Source: Lumnitzera littorea (lineage: Eukaryota > Streptophyta > Magnoliopsida > Myrtales > Combretaceae). From it: 64,000 bases of DNA. Made by a program: the position numbers and the translations under genes. Below the pieces are notes generated by a model. The model was not told where the DNA came from and did no database searches. It saw only the letters and a program-made list of their open reading frames with translations. Positions within the stretch are counted from its first letter, which is position 1. Every line of letters begins with the position of its first letter. Shown here piece after piece: positions 12,000 through 22,404 of this stretch. The stretch covers positions 110,757,443 to 110,821,442 of the forward strand of contig JAMXBB010000004.1 of the NCBI GenBank assembly GCA_024138015.1, given 5' to 3'.

Positions 12000-13010
12000 T
12001 TTTTCCCTACTTTATGGTATAATTATATATATATAAATACTTATGATTATATTTTATTAAATTTTATAATTTACTTAATTATTAATCTTTTTCTAAATTT
12101 ATGATATTTATGTATATATATATATATATTTATTAACTCACTTTATTTATTAACTTAATATTATAGTATATACATTATAGTATAATGTATATACTATTTA
12201 CATAAACTTATATTTTTACGTTTACATTTACGTATACATCACTATTCATATACATATATTTATACTTATGCTATACTTTATATAATAAATTATTCTAACT
12301 TTACTTATACATTATGTATAAGTATAATATATATACTTATTTATGCTTTATATACTTATGTACATATACGGTTGTACTATATATGTATATATATACTAAA
12401 ATACAAAATATTATTAATAATATGCATATATACATATTCACATCAGCTATATATATATATATATATACAAATATACAAAAATTCTTATACTTTAAAAATA
12501 CTAAGTATATATACATATATTTACTATATATGTATACATGTATATACCTCATATGGAAAAATAATAAGTTCATATATATACATAATCACGCATATATACA
12601 TAAATAATTCAATAGAATACTAAATATATATATGTATATAAAGAAAATACCTAGTACATATACATATACGATATGTCTATGCCTACATACATTATACAAT
12701 AAAATACTAAATATACACATATATATATATAATACACACGCCAACATATATACAAAAATACATATTATATGTATTGCTATTTGTACCTATATACATATAC
12801 CGTATATTAGACATAATAATATATATACCCACTCTTAGATATATATGTATATACATAAATAAAGAAAATACATAATACATATATATATTTATCTATTCAT
12901 GCATACATATATATACATGTAAATAAATGATTAAATAAATACTTAGTATACATATACATAGTATAGAATACATGTATATACAAAATAAATAAATAACCTA
13001 CCTAAATCCT
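12000..13010. repeat. AT/ATAC-rich low-complexity block
   Basis: About 1 kb of interleaved (TA)n, (ATAC)n and (ATGT)n words, including pure TA stretches near 12114-12129 and 12449-12467. The many short open frames across it (repeats of Tyr, Ile and Thr) are by-products of the repeat. Confidence 0.85.
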
Positions 13011-13045
13011 TAGTAATTTAAATCCAAATAGTGGTTGAATATCTT

Positions 13046-13158
13046 GTTTTTCCTCTTCTTCTTCTTCTTCTTTTTCTTGGTCTTTGTTTCTTTCCTTTAT
13101 TTTCTTATTCGGTTTGTGTGTGTGTGTGTGTGTTTGCTTTGTTTTTTTTTTTTTTTTC
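13046..13158. repeat. Microsatellites: (CTT)n, (TG)n and a poly-T run
   Basis: CTT repeat at about 13052-13072, (TG)n at 13115-13132, and a T run at about 13142-13157, in succession. A shorter (TG)n lies near 13346-13358. Confidence 0.85.
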
Positions 13159-13159
13159 T

Positions 13160-14139
13160 AGTTTTGCAAGCTCTAGATGAAAAGAAACAGCAACATGAAG
13201 CTTAAAACAAACAAAAGACAAAGAAAAAAAAAGTAATCTTGCTTAATCTTACAATTAATGAGAAAATGACACATACTTTATTAACTTGTCCTTTCTCTCT
13301 TTATTTGTTGACACTTGTAATTGAATAATAAATACAGGGGCTATTGTGTGTGTGTGTGCAAAATTTTGATGTGGAAGTAAGGGAAAAATAGAAGGAAGAA
13401 AAGAAAAGGAAAATAAAAATAATTATATGTAATTTTTTTAAATATAAAAATCACAAAAATAAAATTTATAAATTAATTTTAGAATTTTATGAAAATTTAT
13501 TAATTTAATTGGTATTCGTTACGCTGATAATATTTACGAGTTATTTTAACGTTTTCGTTAAGGTTTATACACGATTACGCAATTTAGTCAATAATTGTGA
13601 TCAACTATAATTATATCACTATTAAGTGATATTTATTCATTTTATAAGTTTAAAGTTATAGTTTTAAGATTTTGATCAAGTTTGGATTTGATTTTGAGTT
13701 TTTATGAGTATATCGGATTTATAATTTAGGTTTTGAGCAAAATTTTAGGGTTTTTATCTTTCATATTATATTTGAGTTTAAAAAAGAACATAAAAGGAAA
13801 TGTTGAAATCCTCGGTTTTCTTTATATAAGCTATGAAAGGCAATATCCTAATTGTAATTTACAAGCTGTTTTAATAAATATATATTATATTGTTAGTTGT
13901 CGATTGTATATTGGAAAATGAATATATATTTTTTTCTAATATTGAATAGCTACTCATTGTTTTAAATAATGAATGGCTATTCGGTATCTCTTGTACTATA
14001 ACTTATTTATGAAATTATTATAACGAACCTAAAATATAATTAAATATCTGAATAAATCTTCCATAAAAAGGAAGGGGGATAAAATTGTTATTACAGTAAA
14101 GTATAACGGATTATTATAGTTTTCGTGTAAATTGCTCCT
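13160..14139. other. Intergenic AT-rich DNA, nothing identified
   Basis: No gene or bounded repeat recognised. The stretch at 13500-13920 (TTACGAGTTATTTTAACG and following) has the look of an old LTR end but could not be matched. Confidence 0.4.
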
Positions 14140-14300
14140 CGGAAATTAGAGATTGCCTACGATGGAGCAGGACATGCCAATGACATTTGCATGGGTTTAG
14201 AATTCTTGAAGTTGATGGGACTTGCTATTTATCCATCACAAAGAATTTTGTGAACAAGCGAGCACTTTTTTCTCAAGCACTTAATAAGAAACAATAATAA
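14140..14300. repeat. Local duplication, copy 1, right block
   Basis: Shares GATGGGACTTGCTATTTATC, AGAATTTTGT and TTAATAAGAAACAAT, in order, with 16690-16775. This ties the 14.2-kb and 16.7-kb DNA together as the right-hand ends of the same duplicated segment. Confidence 0.75.
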
Positions 14301-15343
14301 AATAAAACATGTGTGTACAATACAACGCCATCACAATCCTTGTTTTAGGTTTTTCATTCATATAGGACTAATTAAGTATTGGTTTGTTAGTTTTTAGTTA
14401 CATAAAAAATAAAAATATTTAAGTGGTATTAATAAATCATGTGAATCAATATATAATATATAAATATTAATAAAATTTTAATATATAAAAATATGATAAT
14501 AATTTTTTTAAAAAGTGCATTCTTTTACTATTATATATTAAATTTTTTTATAATACTTAAATAATCATTCATTTATTCATATAACAAATTAATACTATTA
14601 AATTCCTTCTCGTAAAACATATTAAAATGATTCCGAAGACAAAGCCGACAATCATTCATAAAGTCGATACTTTTAATAAATTGAAATGATGATAGTTTAT
14701 GATCAATTTCAAAACCCTTACATAATAATGTATTTTAAAAAAAAAAGAAAAAAAAAAACTATTTTTTGGGTCTTTTTCTCATAATGTTATGATTTGCTCT
14801 TTACAGCTATTTAATGTCGTAATTAAAATATGTTGTTATCAACGACGCTCTAAAAGACAAGCAGTGGTATCAAGTCAAGGCAGTCGTTGTCCTGATTAAC
14901 AACCACAGGAATGGCTATTAAAAAAAAAAAAAAAAGAGACGGAAATAAGATTTCCTGTATGTTTACATCAAATTATGTCCCCCCATTGAACTTCTTCTTC
15001 CTCACTTCGACCGAAAGGGAAAAAAAAAAAAAAACAGCAGTAATTGTATATTCCATTAAGGAGAATAACTATTTTATTCTTTTTTTATTTCATATAAAAT
15101 TATTATTACGGTATTTAATTGAATTTAAACATGAAAAAGCTATTCCAATGAATTATTATTACTCAAAATAGTAAATAATAATCCTATCTCTTCAATTCAT
15201 GAATTGCTATCCAATAATCCATTTATTTTCTTTGTCATAAATACTTAATCTTTATAAGCCGAATCAAGTCATCCATATTTGATTATGAAAAGTAGGTAAG
15301 AGTAGGAATTGTAAGGACATATTGGACCGTTTATTTTTTATTT
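14301..15343. other. Intergenic AT-rich DNA, nothing identified
   Basis: AT-rich, with A-runs at about 14739-14758, 14919-14935 and 15020-15034. No gene or bounded element recognised. Confidence 0.5.
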
Positions 15344-16790
15344 ATTCTTAGAATGCCCTTTGTCGGCTAATTTTGGATTACCATTTTAAACATCTTGTTT
15401 GTGGCTATGAAACCACAAAAAGATACATAATTGTTGCCTTTGGAAATTGTATAAATTTTTCCTTGATGATGTTTGAAGCTTTTAAACGTCAAAACAAAAT
15501 TTCTGCACTGCTTTAGCTGTCAAACTAGTTTTTATTACAAGATTGGCCATTCTAGTACTTCAGCTGCTTGTTTTTATTCTTTCTCCTCCTTACCAAGAGC
15601 TTTGCTGAATCAAGAGCTTTGCTGAATACCTTTTGGATCATATAATCCATCGCCATTACCAAGGAATCAAGGCTGGGGTTGGCTGGGAATTCGAAACTTA
15701 CTCCATCAATCTAAACACAATACATTATGATTATAAACAGATTTATACAAACAAAATTTGTTATGTTTAATAAACGAGTAGGATCCATTTAAACTTATTT
15801 ATAAACATTTTCGAATATAGGTATAATATCTAAACTCATATATGAATCCATTTAATAAATAGATATAGTAAATATATTCCTCAATATCACCTGCAAAACT
15901 ATTTACAATTAAGACCTCTCTTTTTATCTCTCTTTTGTCATATATTGCTACCTTCTCTTGGATTTACAGCATGTTGGGGTATAGAAAAATATCAAAAGTT
16001 GATTCACGCTGAAACTAAACTTAAAAGTGGATGAAAACAGATGACACAAGAGAGTATTGAATGTTAAATATTTATATATATATATATATATATATATGAA
16101 GTGTAAAAAGTTGTATATATAATATTAATTTCAAGCTCACTTTTGTATACAAACCTATTTACGATGCATCTATTATTCAAACCCCAACTTCATTAATGTA
16201 ACAAAAAAAATATATATATATTGTTCCAATATAGAGAGAGGTGAAGTAATCCATTCAAGGATCCATAGATCTCGTTAACCAATATATTTTGATCGTTACT
16301 AAACAAAAGTGGAACCGTAGTATCCACACCAATACGTTATAAGTACATATGATATATAACTATCCATTAAATTCGAACAGATAAAAATGATAATAGTTAA
16401 TTACCTAAAAATGTAATACCGTTATTATTATATATACAAATATAATTGATAATTAACATACCTGTATATATACACAGTGAGTACTGTGTATTGAATATCT
16501 TTTCATTCTCTTTTCAACTTTTTAAAGCACATACGCCTCTTTTTTAGCCCTTTGGTTTGATCTTTTCAAAGGATATAAAAATCCTCGGCTTTCGCTGCTC
16601 ATTGATGATGTGTATATTTCATTAATTCTTCCTAATCGTATTTTGTCCAACATCTAAATGACGTATACATGGGTTCAAAGTCCTAAAGCTGATGGGACTT
16701 GCTATTTATCCATCTCATAGAATTTTGTTAACAAGTGACCACTTTTTTCTCTAGCATTTAATAAGAAACAATTATCATAATCCGCGTCTT
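15344..16790. repeat. Local duplication, copy 2, with a 3' tRNA remnant
   Basis: Begins ATTCTTAGAATGCCC (15344-15358), matching the last 15 paired bases of the tRNA-Pro (ATTCTCGGAACGCCC) at 12 of 15 positions, then follows the copy-1 flank to about 15640. The right block matches 14140-14300. Between them are AT-rich DNA and a TA microsatellite at about 16073-16096. The rest of the tRNA is missing, so this copy cannot encode one. Confidence 0.7.
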
Positions 16791-17374
16791 AATAAGATTT
16801 CCTCTGTTTAAATAATGAAACCATCTCCCCAAGCTGTCGATTAGCATTTTTAATAAATAACAAATATATTAAGAATCGGGTGATGGGTCTCCAGACGTAA
16901 ATAGTACACATACATCTCCCTCTATACTTTTGCCGTAACGTGACCATTGCATTTATGTTGTTATGCTTTTTGGGGGAAAAAAAGGGAAAGCAAAGACCCT
17001 TTCTCTCTTCAGCAAGGGCTCCACCTTGCAGAATTGGGGTCCAACTGAGAAGTCAGAGATCAGAAAATTAGGCCCTTTTCAACACTAGGTGTTGGAAGTG
17101 TTTCCAGGGAATTTGAGAAAGTGGACCACTACAGGCTACAGCCCACCGTTTCGCATACTTAAACCAATTTGAGTTTCTTTCCATCCATCGGGACAATCAG
17201 ACCTTGCTTCTATCTTAAAAGCCATACCAACATTTATAGAGAGACATCCATGCCACCAACCTGGTTTTTCCTGTTGGCCAATTCCAACAACTGATAACAT
17301 AGCTCGCAGCACTCTTCACATGGTACTACAAGGCTTCCCATGCCCCAACGAAAAGTAAACTCAGGAAAGCTCCA
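16791..17374. other. Intergenic region downstream of ISU1, no gene recognised
   Basis: Contains a somewhat more GC-rich stretch at 17000-17300 that may include distal 3' transcribed sequence of the minus-strand gene, but no coding frame or motif could be supported. Confidence 0.4.
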
Positions 17375-17380
17375 TTTATT
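17375..17380 (-). promoter_or_regulatory. Candidate polyadenylation signal of ISU1
   Basis: Minus strand AATAAA (plus strand TTTATT), about 330 nt past the ISU1 stop codon, a reasonable 3'-UTR length. Plant signals are loose, so nearby variants could serve instead. Confidence 0.4.
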
Positions 17381-17707
17381 GGCTGATAGTTAATAATTAT
17401 TCCAAATACAATCATTTCAGCAGCCACTTGTACTGGCTTAACTTGAAACTGAAAACCATCTTGAAAGACCAAACATTTAGTACAATAACCGTCTCCACTA
17501 CGAGGTGGTTGCATCTTTCAGAGATGGAAAAAGATTAGAGGAGGAGCATATAAGGACTCATTCAAAGTCAGACCATGTTGCAATTTGATTTACAGCACCA
17601 ACAAAGGCTTGAAGAGCCTCTTACACTCTCTGAGTCACATGAAAACGAGAGAAAGAGACAATATACTCAAAACGACTCTTTTTGGCGATTATTTCACAGG
17701 GAATGGA

Positions 17708-20700
17708 TTAAGCTTGAGCTATGTTCACAGCGGGCCCAGGCTCTGCACCATCATTTTTGGCACGTTTGGCTTCATAGTCTTTGACTGCTGCCTTTATAGC
17801 ATCCTCAGCAAGCATACTGCAGTGCAATTTAACTGGTGGGAGTGAAAGGTGTTTTGCTATTTCTCTGAAACAAGTGAAAAAAGATAGTTTATTTCCAGAC
17901 AACGTACAAAAATTGAGACAGATAACTATGCTGTATTTGAGCATGAAAGATGCTAAGAACAGCAGTACGGAATTTTCCATTGTCCTATGTACGTTCAAAT
18001 GTAAAGCAGAGTAATATCTAACGAATCCACAAGGACCCAGCAAATTAGCACAAGAAGAACATACACTAAATGGGAGGGAATCCAGAGCATCTGAATGGGG
18101 AAAAAAGAATTAATATTGTCATCAAAAGAATGAGAATATTAAAAGATGAGGGAATCCAGAGCATCTGAATGGGAAAACAAGAATTAATATTCTCATCAAA
18201 AGAATGAGAATATTAAACGATGCGGGAGTCCAGAGCATCTGAATGGGAAAAAAAGAATTAATATTCTCGTCAAAAGAATGAGAATATTAAACGATGAGGG
18301 AGCCCAAGAGCATCTGAATGGAAAAAGGCAAGAATATCCATGCAATAAAGATAAGCATGACTATATTCCTGCAAACAAAGCCAAACAAATAAAGATAAAT
18401 GTTGCAGTAACATTCAAAGATACTTACGTGTTCCTTATGGACAGGACTTCTTCCATTTGTTTTCCTTTCACCCACTCAGTAGCTGGAACATCAAAAGAAA
18501 ATACAAATCAGATGTGAAAGAAGTTTGCTGAGCATGACCAGTTTTGATATACTATTTCTTATCCCAGAAAATAAAGAAATCAATATTTATAAGCCATAAG
18601 TTAACAAGCTTGAGAATCACAACTTTTCACATATGTGAAATAGACTAAGGCAGGTAAAAGAAACCAGAGCATGCACTCAGAATGACAACTACTTACGACT
18701 GCAAAAAGTTTACTACAGATAGAAACATTTGTCCTCTATAACACTCTGTAGAGCATGTATAGAGTACAAGAACGGCAAGAACTTCAAGCTCTCTCTGTTG
18801 AGAGAAATTAGATCGATAGAAACAGTAGCAAGAACTGAAAAGTCTCCTTCTATGATAGTTAGTCATCCATCCAAAGAACAACTCCATCATACCTTCCCAG
18901 TTAGAAGAAAGAACCACTAAGCATTAAGCATTAAAAATCATAGCGTTTAAGAAACCAAAGGGACAGTCGACAAGCTGATCTCAAACCCAGAAGCAAAAAC
19001 CATACCTTTTACACTGGAGATCCTAAATAACAAGAGCAAGAGAAACAACCCACGATGAGGAAAGGGCTGAACAATTACCTTATCTAAGTAGCCAAAACAT
19101 ACCAGCAGGGTCACACAATGATAGCAACCCAAACACTTAGTGACCAGGAAATTGATAAACATAATTTCTTGTAGGCCAGTGATAGACATTAAGTGTTAAA
19201 TCCTCATTCATACTTGAATGCCTAATCCTACTGACATAAAATGTGGTATACGCAAGGCTAAAAATTCAATATCAGCCTGTCAGAGACCTAATAAACCTCA
19301 CACTTGAAGAAATATAAATCCACCAAAAAAGAAGAAACATCAAATAACCTGCACAGTAATAAGTACATAGTTTGATTCAAGTACTACAATTCCTTCACAT
19401 TCATCACTATATTGCTTCTGCATCTCAAGATTGAAGAAGCCAGATATAAATCAAAAGCCAGTCCCCTGATGGACCCAAATATTAGACATCTAGTCTCTAT
19501 TGTATTTGGAGACAACCAACACAATAAAAATTCTTGGATTAAATTATCTTCATCGAATTTTCCAAGGATGGAATCAAAGCTTTGATGCTAGAAGATGACA
19601 TTGTAAAACAGGACAGCAAACCATGAAACGAGGGTTCTATTATATATTTTGGACTTCCATCTTAGTACAAGTTTACTATAAATTACTGAAAAGAAAAAGA
19701 CACCTGATTTCCCATCTTCAAATGCCCTTTACCACATTCACAATGATTTCAACTTCCATCTCACAACAGACTTGGTGCACACAACTGGCAACCATATCAA
19801 CTGAAACAGACTATGTAAAGAGGGTTCTATCATATACTTTCCTCTCATTTTAATACAAGTTTACTGTGTTACCAAATAGTAAGAGACACAAAATCACCAT
19901 TTTCAATCCCACTTTACCCCAATCAACAATGCTTTCAACTGCCATCTCAAAGCAGATTCAATGCATACAACTCACAACCCTAGCAAACTGTAATGCATCT
20001 AAAAGAAACTTTGCTTGAAAAGTAGTTGCACAACTAAGCAACATAAAAAATGACTTGATTTAGAAATCCAGAAATAAGACTAAACTCATTAAATGATCAA
20101 TATATACTCCTTAATCATAAAATAGCCATATGCAACTATTGTTCATCTCTAAGCAAAATATTCTCTTGAGATACCTAAATCACCCAAACCACAAATTCGA
20201 AGAAACAAACACATCAGAGACTCTAAGTCTAAATTTGGATGTTAAGAATAGAACTTACTCTTGAATCTCCAAGTTTCCAGGTAAACAAGACCCTTCCCGA
20301 TAATTTGCAACCATGAAACCAAGTCTCTCAACTCCACCAAACAGCTTGTACTTCAACCAAAAGGACTCCAATTTTTAAATTAACGTTTCTACATTCCCCA
20401 ACATCCCCACAAACCAAATAAACCACAATCCAGATTTCTCTTGGGTAACCTTCATACAGAATCTCTATCAAATCCCCCTTCCCTGCGTTGCCCTCCCCAC
20501 CAAACCAAACAACCAAAAACATAAATCTCCCACCAAGGTTCATTCACAAACCAACTATAAAAATTAGAACTTCATATCAAAAAGCCACAAATCCAACATA
20601 TAATAGCACTCAGAACTAGACTGCAACGTCGGTAATTCATCCAGATATAGCAAATAGATTGATTTAGAGAAGTGGGGAAAAAAGAAAAAACTCCAAATTC

Positions 20701-21537
20701 AAGTCAAAGCATCATTTCCAATCTCCAAGTTTCCTGGAGAACAAAAAACCTATTCCCAGAACTTCCTCCAGGCATTTCCAAACCTAAACATCACTAAGTC
20801 CAGCAATTCCACGACCTAAAACGAGCTCTCCACATACAAATAGAAATCCAACGCCATACTAAAAACAAATCACAGATAGGGAAAAAAAAAAAAAACAAAA
20901 CAAAACAAAATTTTACGTTAAAAACCGCAAAATGAAACAACCAACAAACAAAAGCCAATGATACGCCAGATTGAAAACCCTTAAAACATCAAAATCCACT
21001 CCAAATTTCTTGGAAACCAAAACTTCCAAACGAAACATTTCCCATGTTAAAATTTCAATATATCAATCAAATCACACAATCCTGACCCTGAATATCCAGA
21101 TATCCCTGATACCCAGAACCAATTAACACAATTCAGAAAGCCCCAAACAATTAAAAATGAAAACGGTACATAAAAATCACAGACACTAACAAATTAAATG
21201 GAGCCGGATAAAATTTTTCCAGAAACCTACCGACAGAAGAAGAAGCAATAGCTGAACCACATCCAAAGGTCTTGAAACAAGCATCAACAATCTTTCCAGA
21301 CTCTTCATCCACCTTAATTTGAAGCTTCATGACGTCACCACAAGCCGGTGCACCGACTAAACCCGTACCGACATGGGGATCATTCTTATCGAACGACCCT
21401 ACATTCCTAGGGTTATTGTAGTGATCGACCACTCGTTCGTGGTAGAACCGAGATGATAGAGCTTGTATTGGTCCTGTTGAAATAACTTGGGTCGATGAGA
21501 CCGTGCCTAGGAGCCTCCTCGCAGTGAGTCTCAGCAT
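17708..21537 (-). CDS. ISU1: Mitochondrial iron-sulfur cluster assembly scaffold protein ISU1 (IscU/NifU-N family), three exons
   Basis: Join 21537..21231, 18482..18428, 17864..17708: 519 nt, 172 aa. Donor GTAGGT and acceptor CCAG bound the 2,748-nt first intron; GTAAGT and TTTCAG bound the 563-nt second. Residues 1-32 are Arg/Ser-rich without acidic residues, a typical mitochondrial presequence. The IscU fold follows: NNPRNVGSFD (41-50), Cys66 in GAPACGD with Asp68, Cys93 in FGCGSAIASSS, and LPPVK (129-133) then Cys136. The three Cys and the Asp are the cluster ligands of the family, and LPPVK is the known binding motif for the HscA/mtHsp70 chaperone. By family knowledge, it assembles 2Fe-2S clusters in the matrix with the Nfs1 desulfurase and frataxin. 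Exon 2 encodes ATEWVKGKQMEEVLSIRNT. The start is the only Met that gives a presequence. All key residues are present, so it appears functional. Which ISU paralogue it is cannot be settled here. Confidence 0.95.
18074..18336. repeat. 74-bp minisatellite in ISU1 intron 2, about 3.5 copies
   Basis: Units start at 18074, 18148, 18222 and 18296, exactly 74 bp apart; the last is partial. Each begins GAGGGAATCCAGAGCATCTG or a near variant. Copies 2 and 3 approach identity. Most units contain the inverted repeat TTAATATTCTCAT...ATGAGAATATTAA (13-bp arms, 7-nt loop), with single substitutions in one arm of copies 1 and 3. Confidence 0.95.
19630..20005. repeat. Degenerate 190-bp tandem duplication in ISU1 intron 1
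   Basis: GAGGGTTCTAT at 19630 recurs at 19820. Both copies continue through ACAAGTTTACT, a TTTCAACT-x-CCATCTCA block and a CA-rich tail in the same order. Divergence is considerable. Confidence 0.75.
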
Positions 21538-21760
21538 CGTGAATCAGGGTTTGTGTAGGAGAGAGGGAGGGAGGGAGAGAGAATTGGGTTGCTTTGGATG
21601 ATAAAAGAAAAGGGAAATCTAAAAATAGAACGTCTAGGGTTTTTAATGGGAGAAGTGAGATAATGGCGGTTGAGTTTGGGTGGGAAATGTGTCGATACGT
21701 GGCGGGTGGAGAGTTCTAGATTTTTTGCTTTTTTTTTTTTTTTTTTGGTTGTTGGTTGTT
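21538..21760 (-). promoter_or_regulatory. ISU1 5' leader and proximal promoter
   Basis: Directly upstream of the start codon is a CT-rich leader (minus-strand CTCTCTCCCTCCC, 21557-21582), the pyrimidine patch common in plant 5' ends. A telo-box, AAACCCTA on the minus strand at 21635-21642, lies about 100 nt upstream. Telo-boxes are known in plant housekeeping and translation-related promoters. No clear TATA box is visible. The transcription start is not determinable from sequence. Confidence 0.55.
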
Positions 21761-21792
21761 GGGTGTTTTTTTAAAAAAAAAAAAAAAAAAAA
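21729..21792. repeat. Paired T18 and A20 homopolymer tracts
   Basis: T18 at 21729-21746 and A20 at 21773-21792, separated by 26 bp: an imperfect inverted repeat of homopolymers about 190-255 bp upstream of the ISU1 start codon. Confidence 0.9.
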
Positions 21793-22254
21793 GATAAAGA
21801 TGAACCTTTCTCAAATGTGAATGTCTACATTTGCAAATACCAATATTGATGGACGACCGATCATAAGTCCATTATTCATTTGTTTATATTAATTTTTCTA
21901 GTGTTCCACTGTTATTTAGGTTGGCTAAGTGGGCAATGTTTACAAGCAACCTTACGCCAAATGCAATTGAGTTTGTTAAGGTGAAATAGGAAAGAAAAAT
22001 TTAGAAGCTCTTGCACCTAAACGGTAAATAAAGGAGTTTCAGTATATTTTGAAGTTATTTGGAATAAGTGACTCCGTAGCTTGTCACAACAAGTTGAAAA
22101 GTAGCAGTAACATCTGCTTTCCAAGGAAAAGTAAGTAAGCAAATTTCTTGGAAAGCTCTCTCCCTATTAGGCTACTCCATCTATTTGGTTCTTAACTCAA
22201 GAAAATTAAGGATAAGATTTAAAACAAACTTAAATGGCTTTTTTTTTTTTTTAA
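21793..22254. other. Upstream intergenic DNA between ISU1 and element B
   Basis: No gene or bounded repeat recognised. It ends in a T-rich run (22240-22252) that abuts the left end of element B. Confidence 0.5.
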
Positions 22255-22404
22255 TGTTTCGAAACTTAAGATGTCATAATTTCGCCACATATCGATCTCG
22301 AAATCAAACACATTAAGGCATATTAAGATTCGTATATCTATTATAAACCACAATTTTCAATAAATTTATCAATTCACAATTGATAACCTTAAATATGTCA
22401 TTGG

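Noticed and set aside
12314..12838. Overlapping Tyr/Ile-rich open frames on both strands
   Set aside because: Products of the TA/ATAC low-complexity array, with no coding character.
17326..17514. 62-codon minus-strand open frame downstream of ISU1
   Set aside because: Falls in the ISU1 3' region and matches nothing; no splice or codon evidence for a separate gene.
17575..18043. Several plus- and minus-strand frames overlapping the last ISU1 exon
   Set aside because: Shadows or read-through of exon 3 into intron 2; only 17708-17864 belongs to the spliced product.
18074..18336. CRISPR-like array
   Set aside because: Contiguous 74-bp tandem units without unique spacers, in a plant intron.
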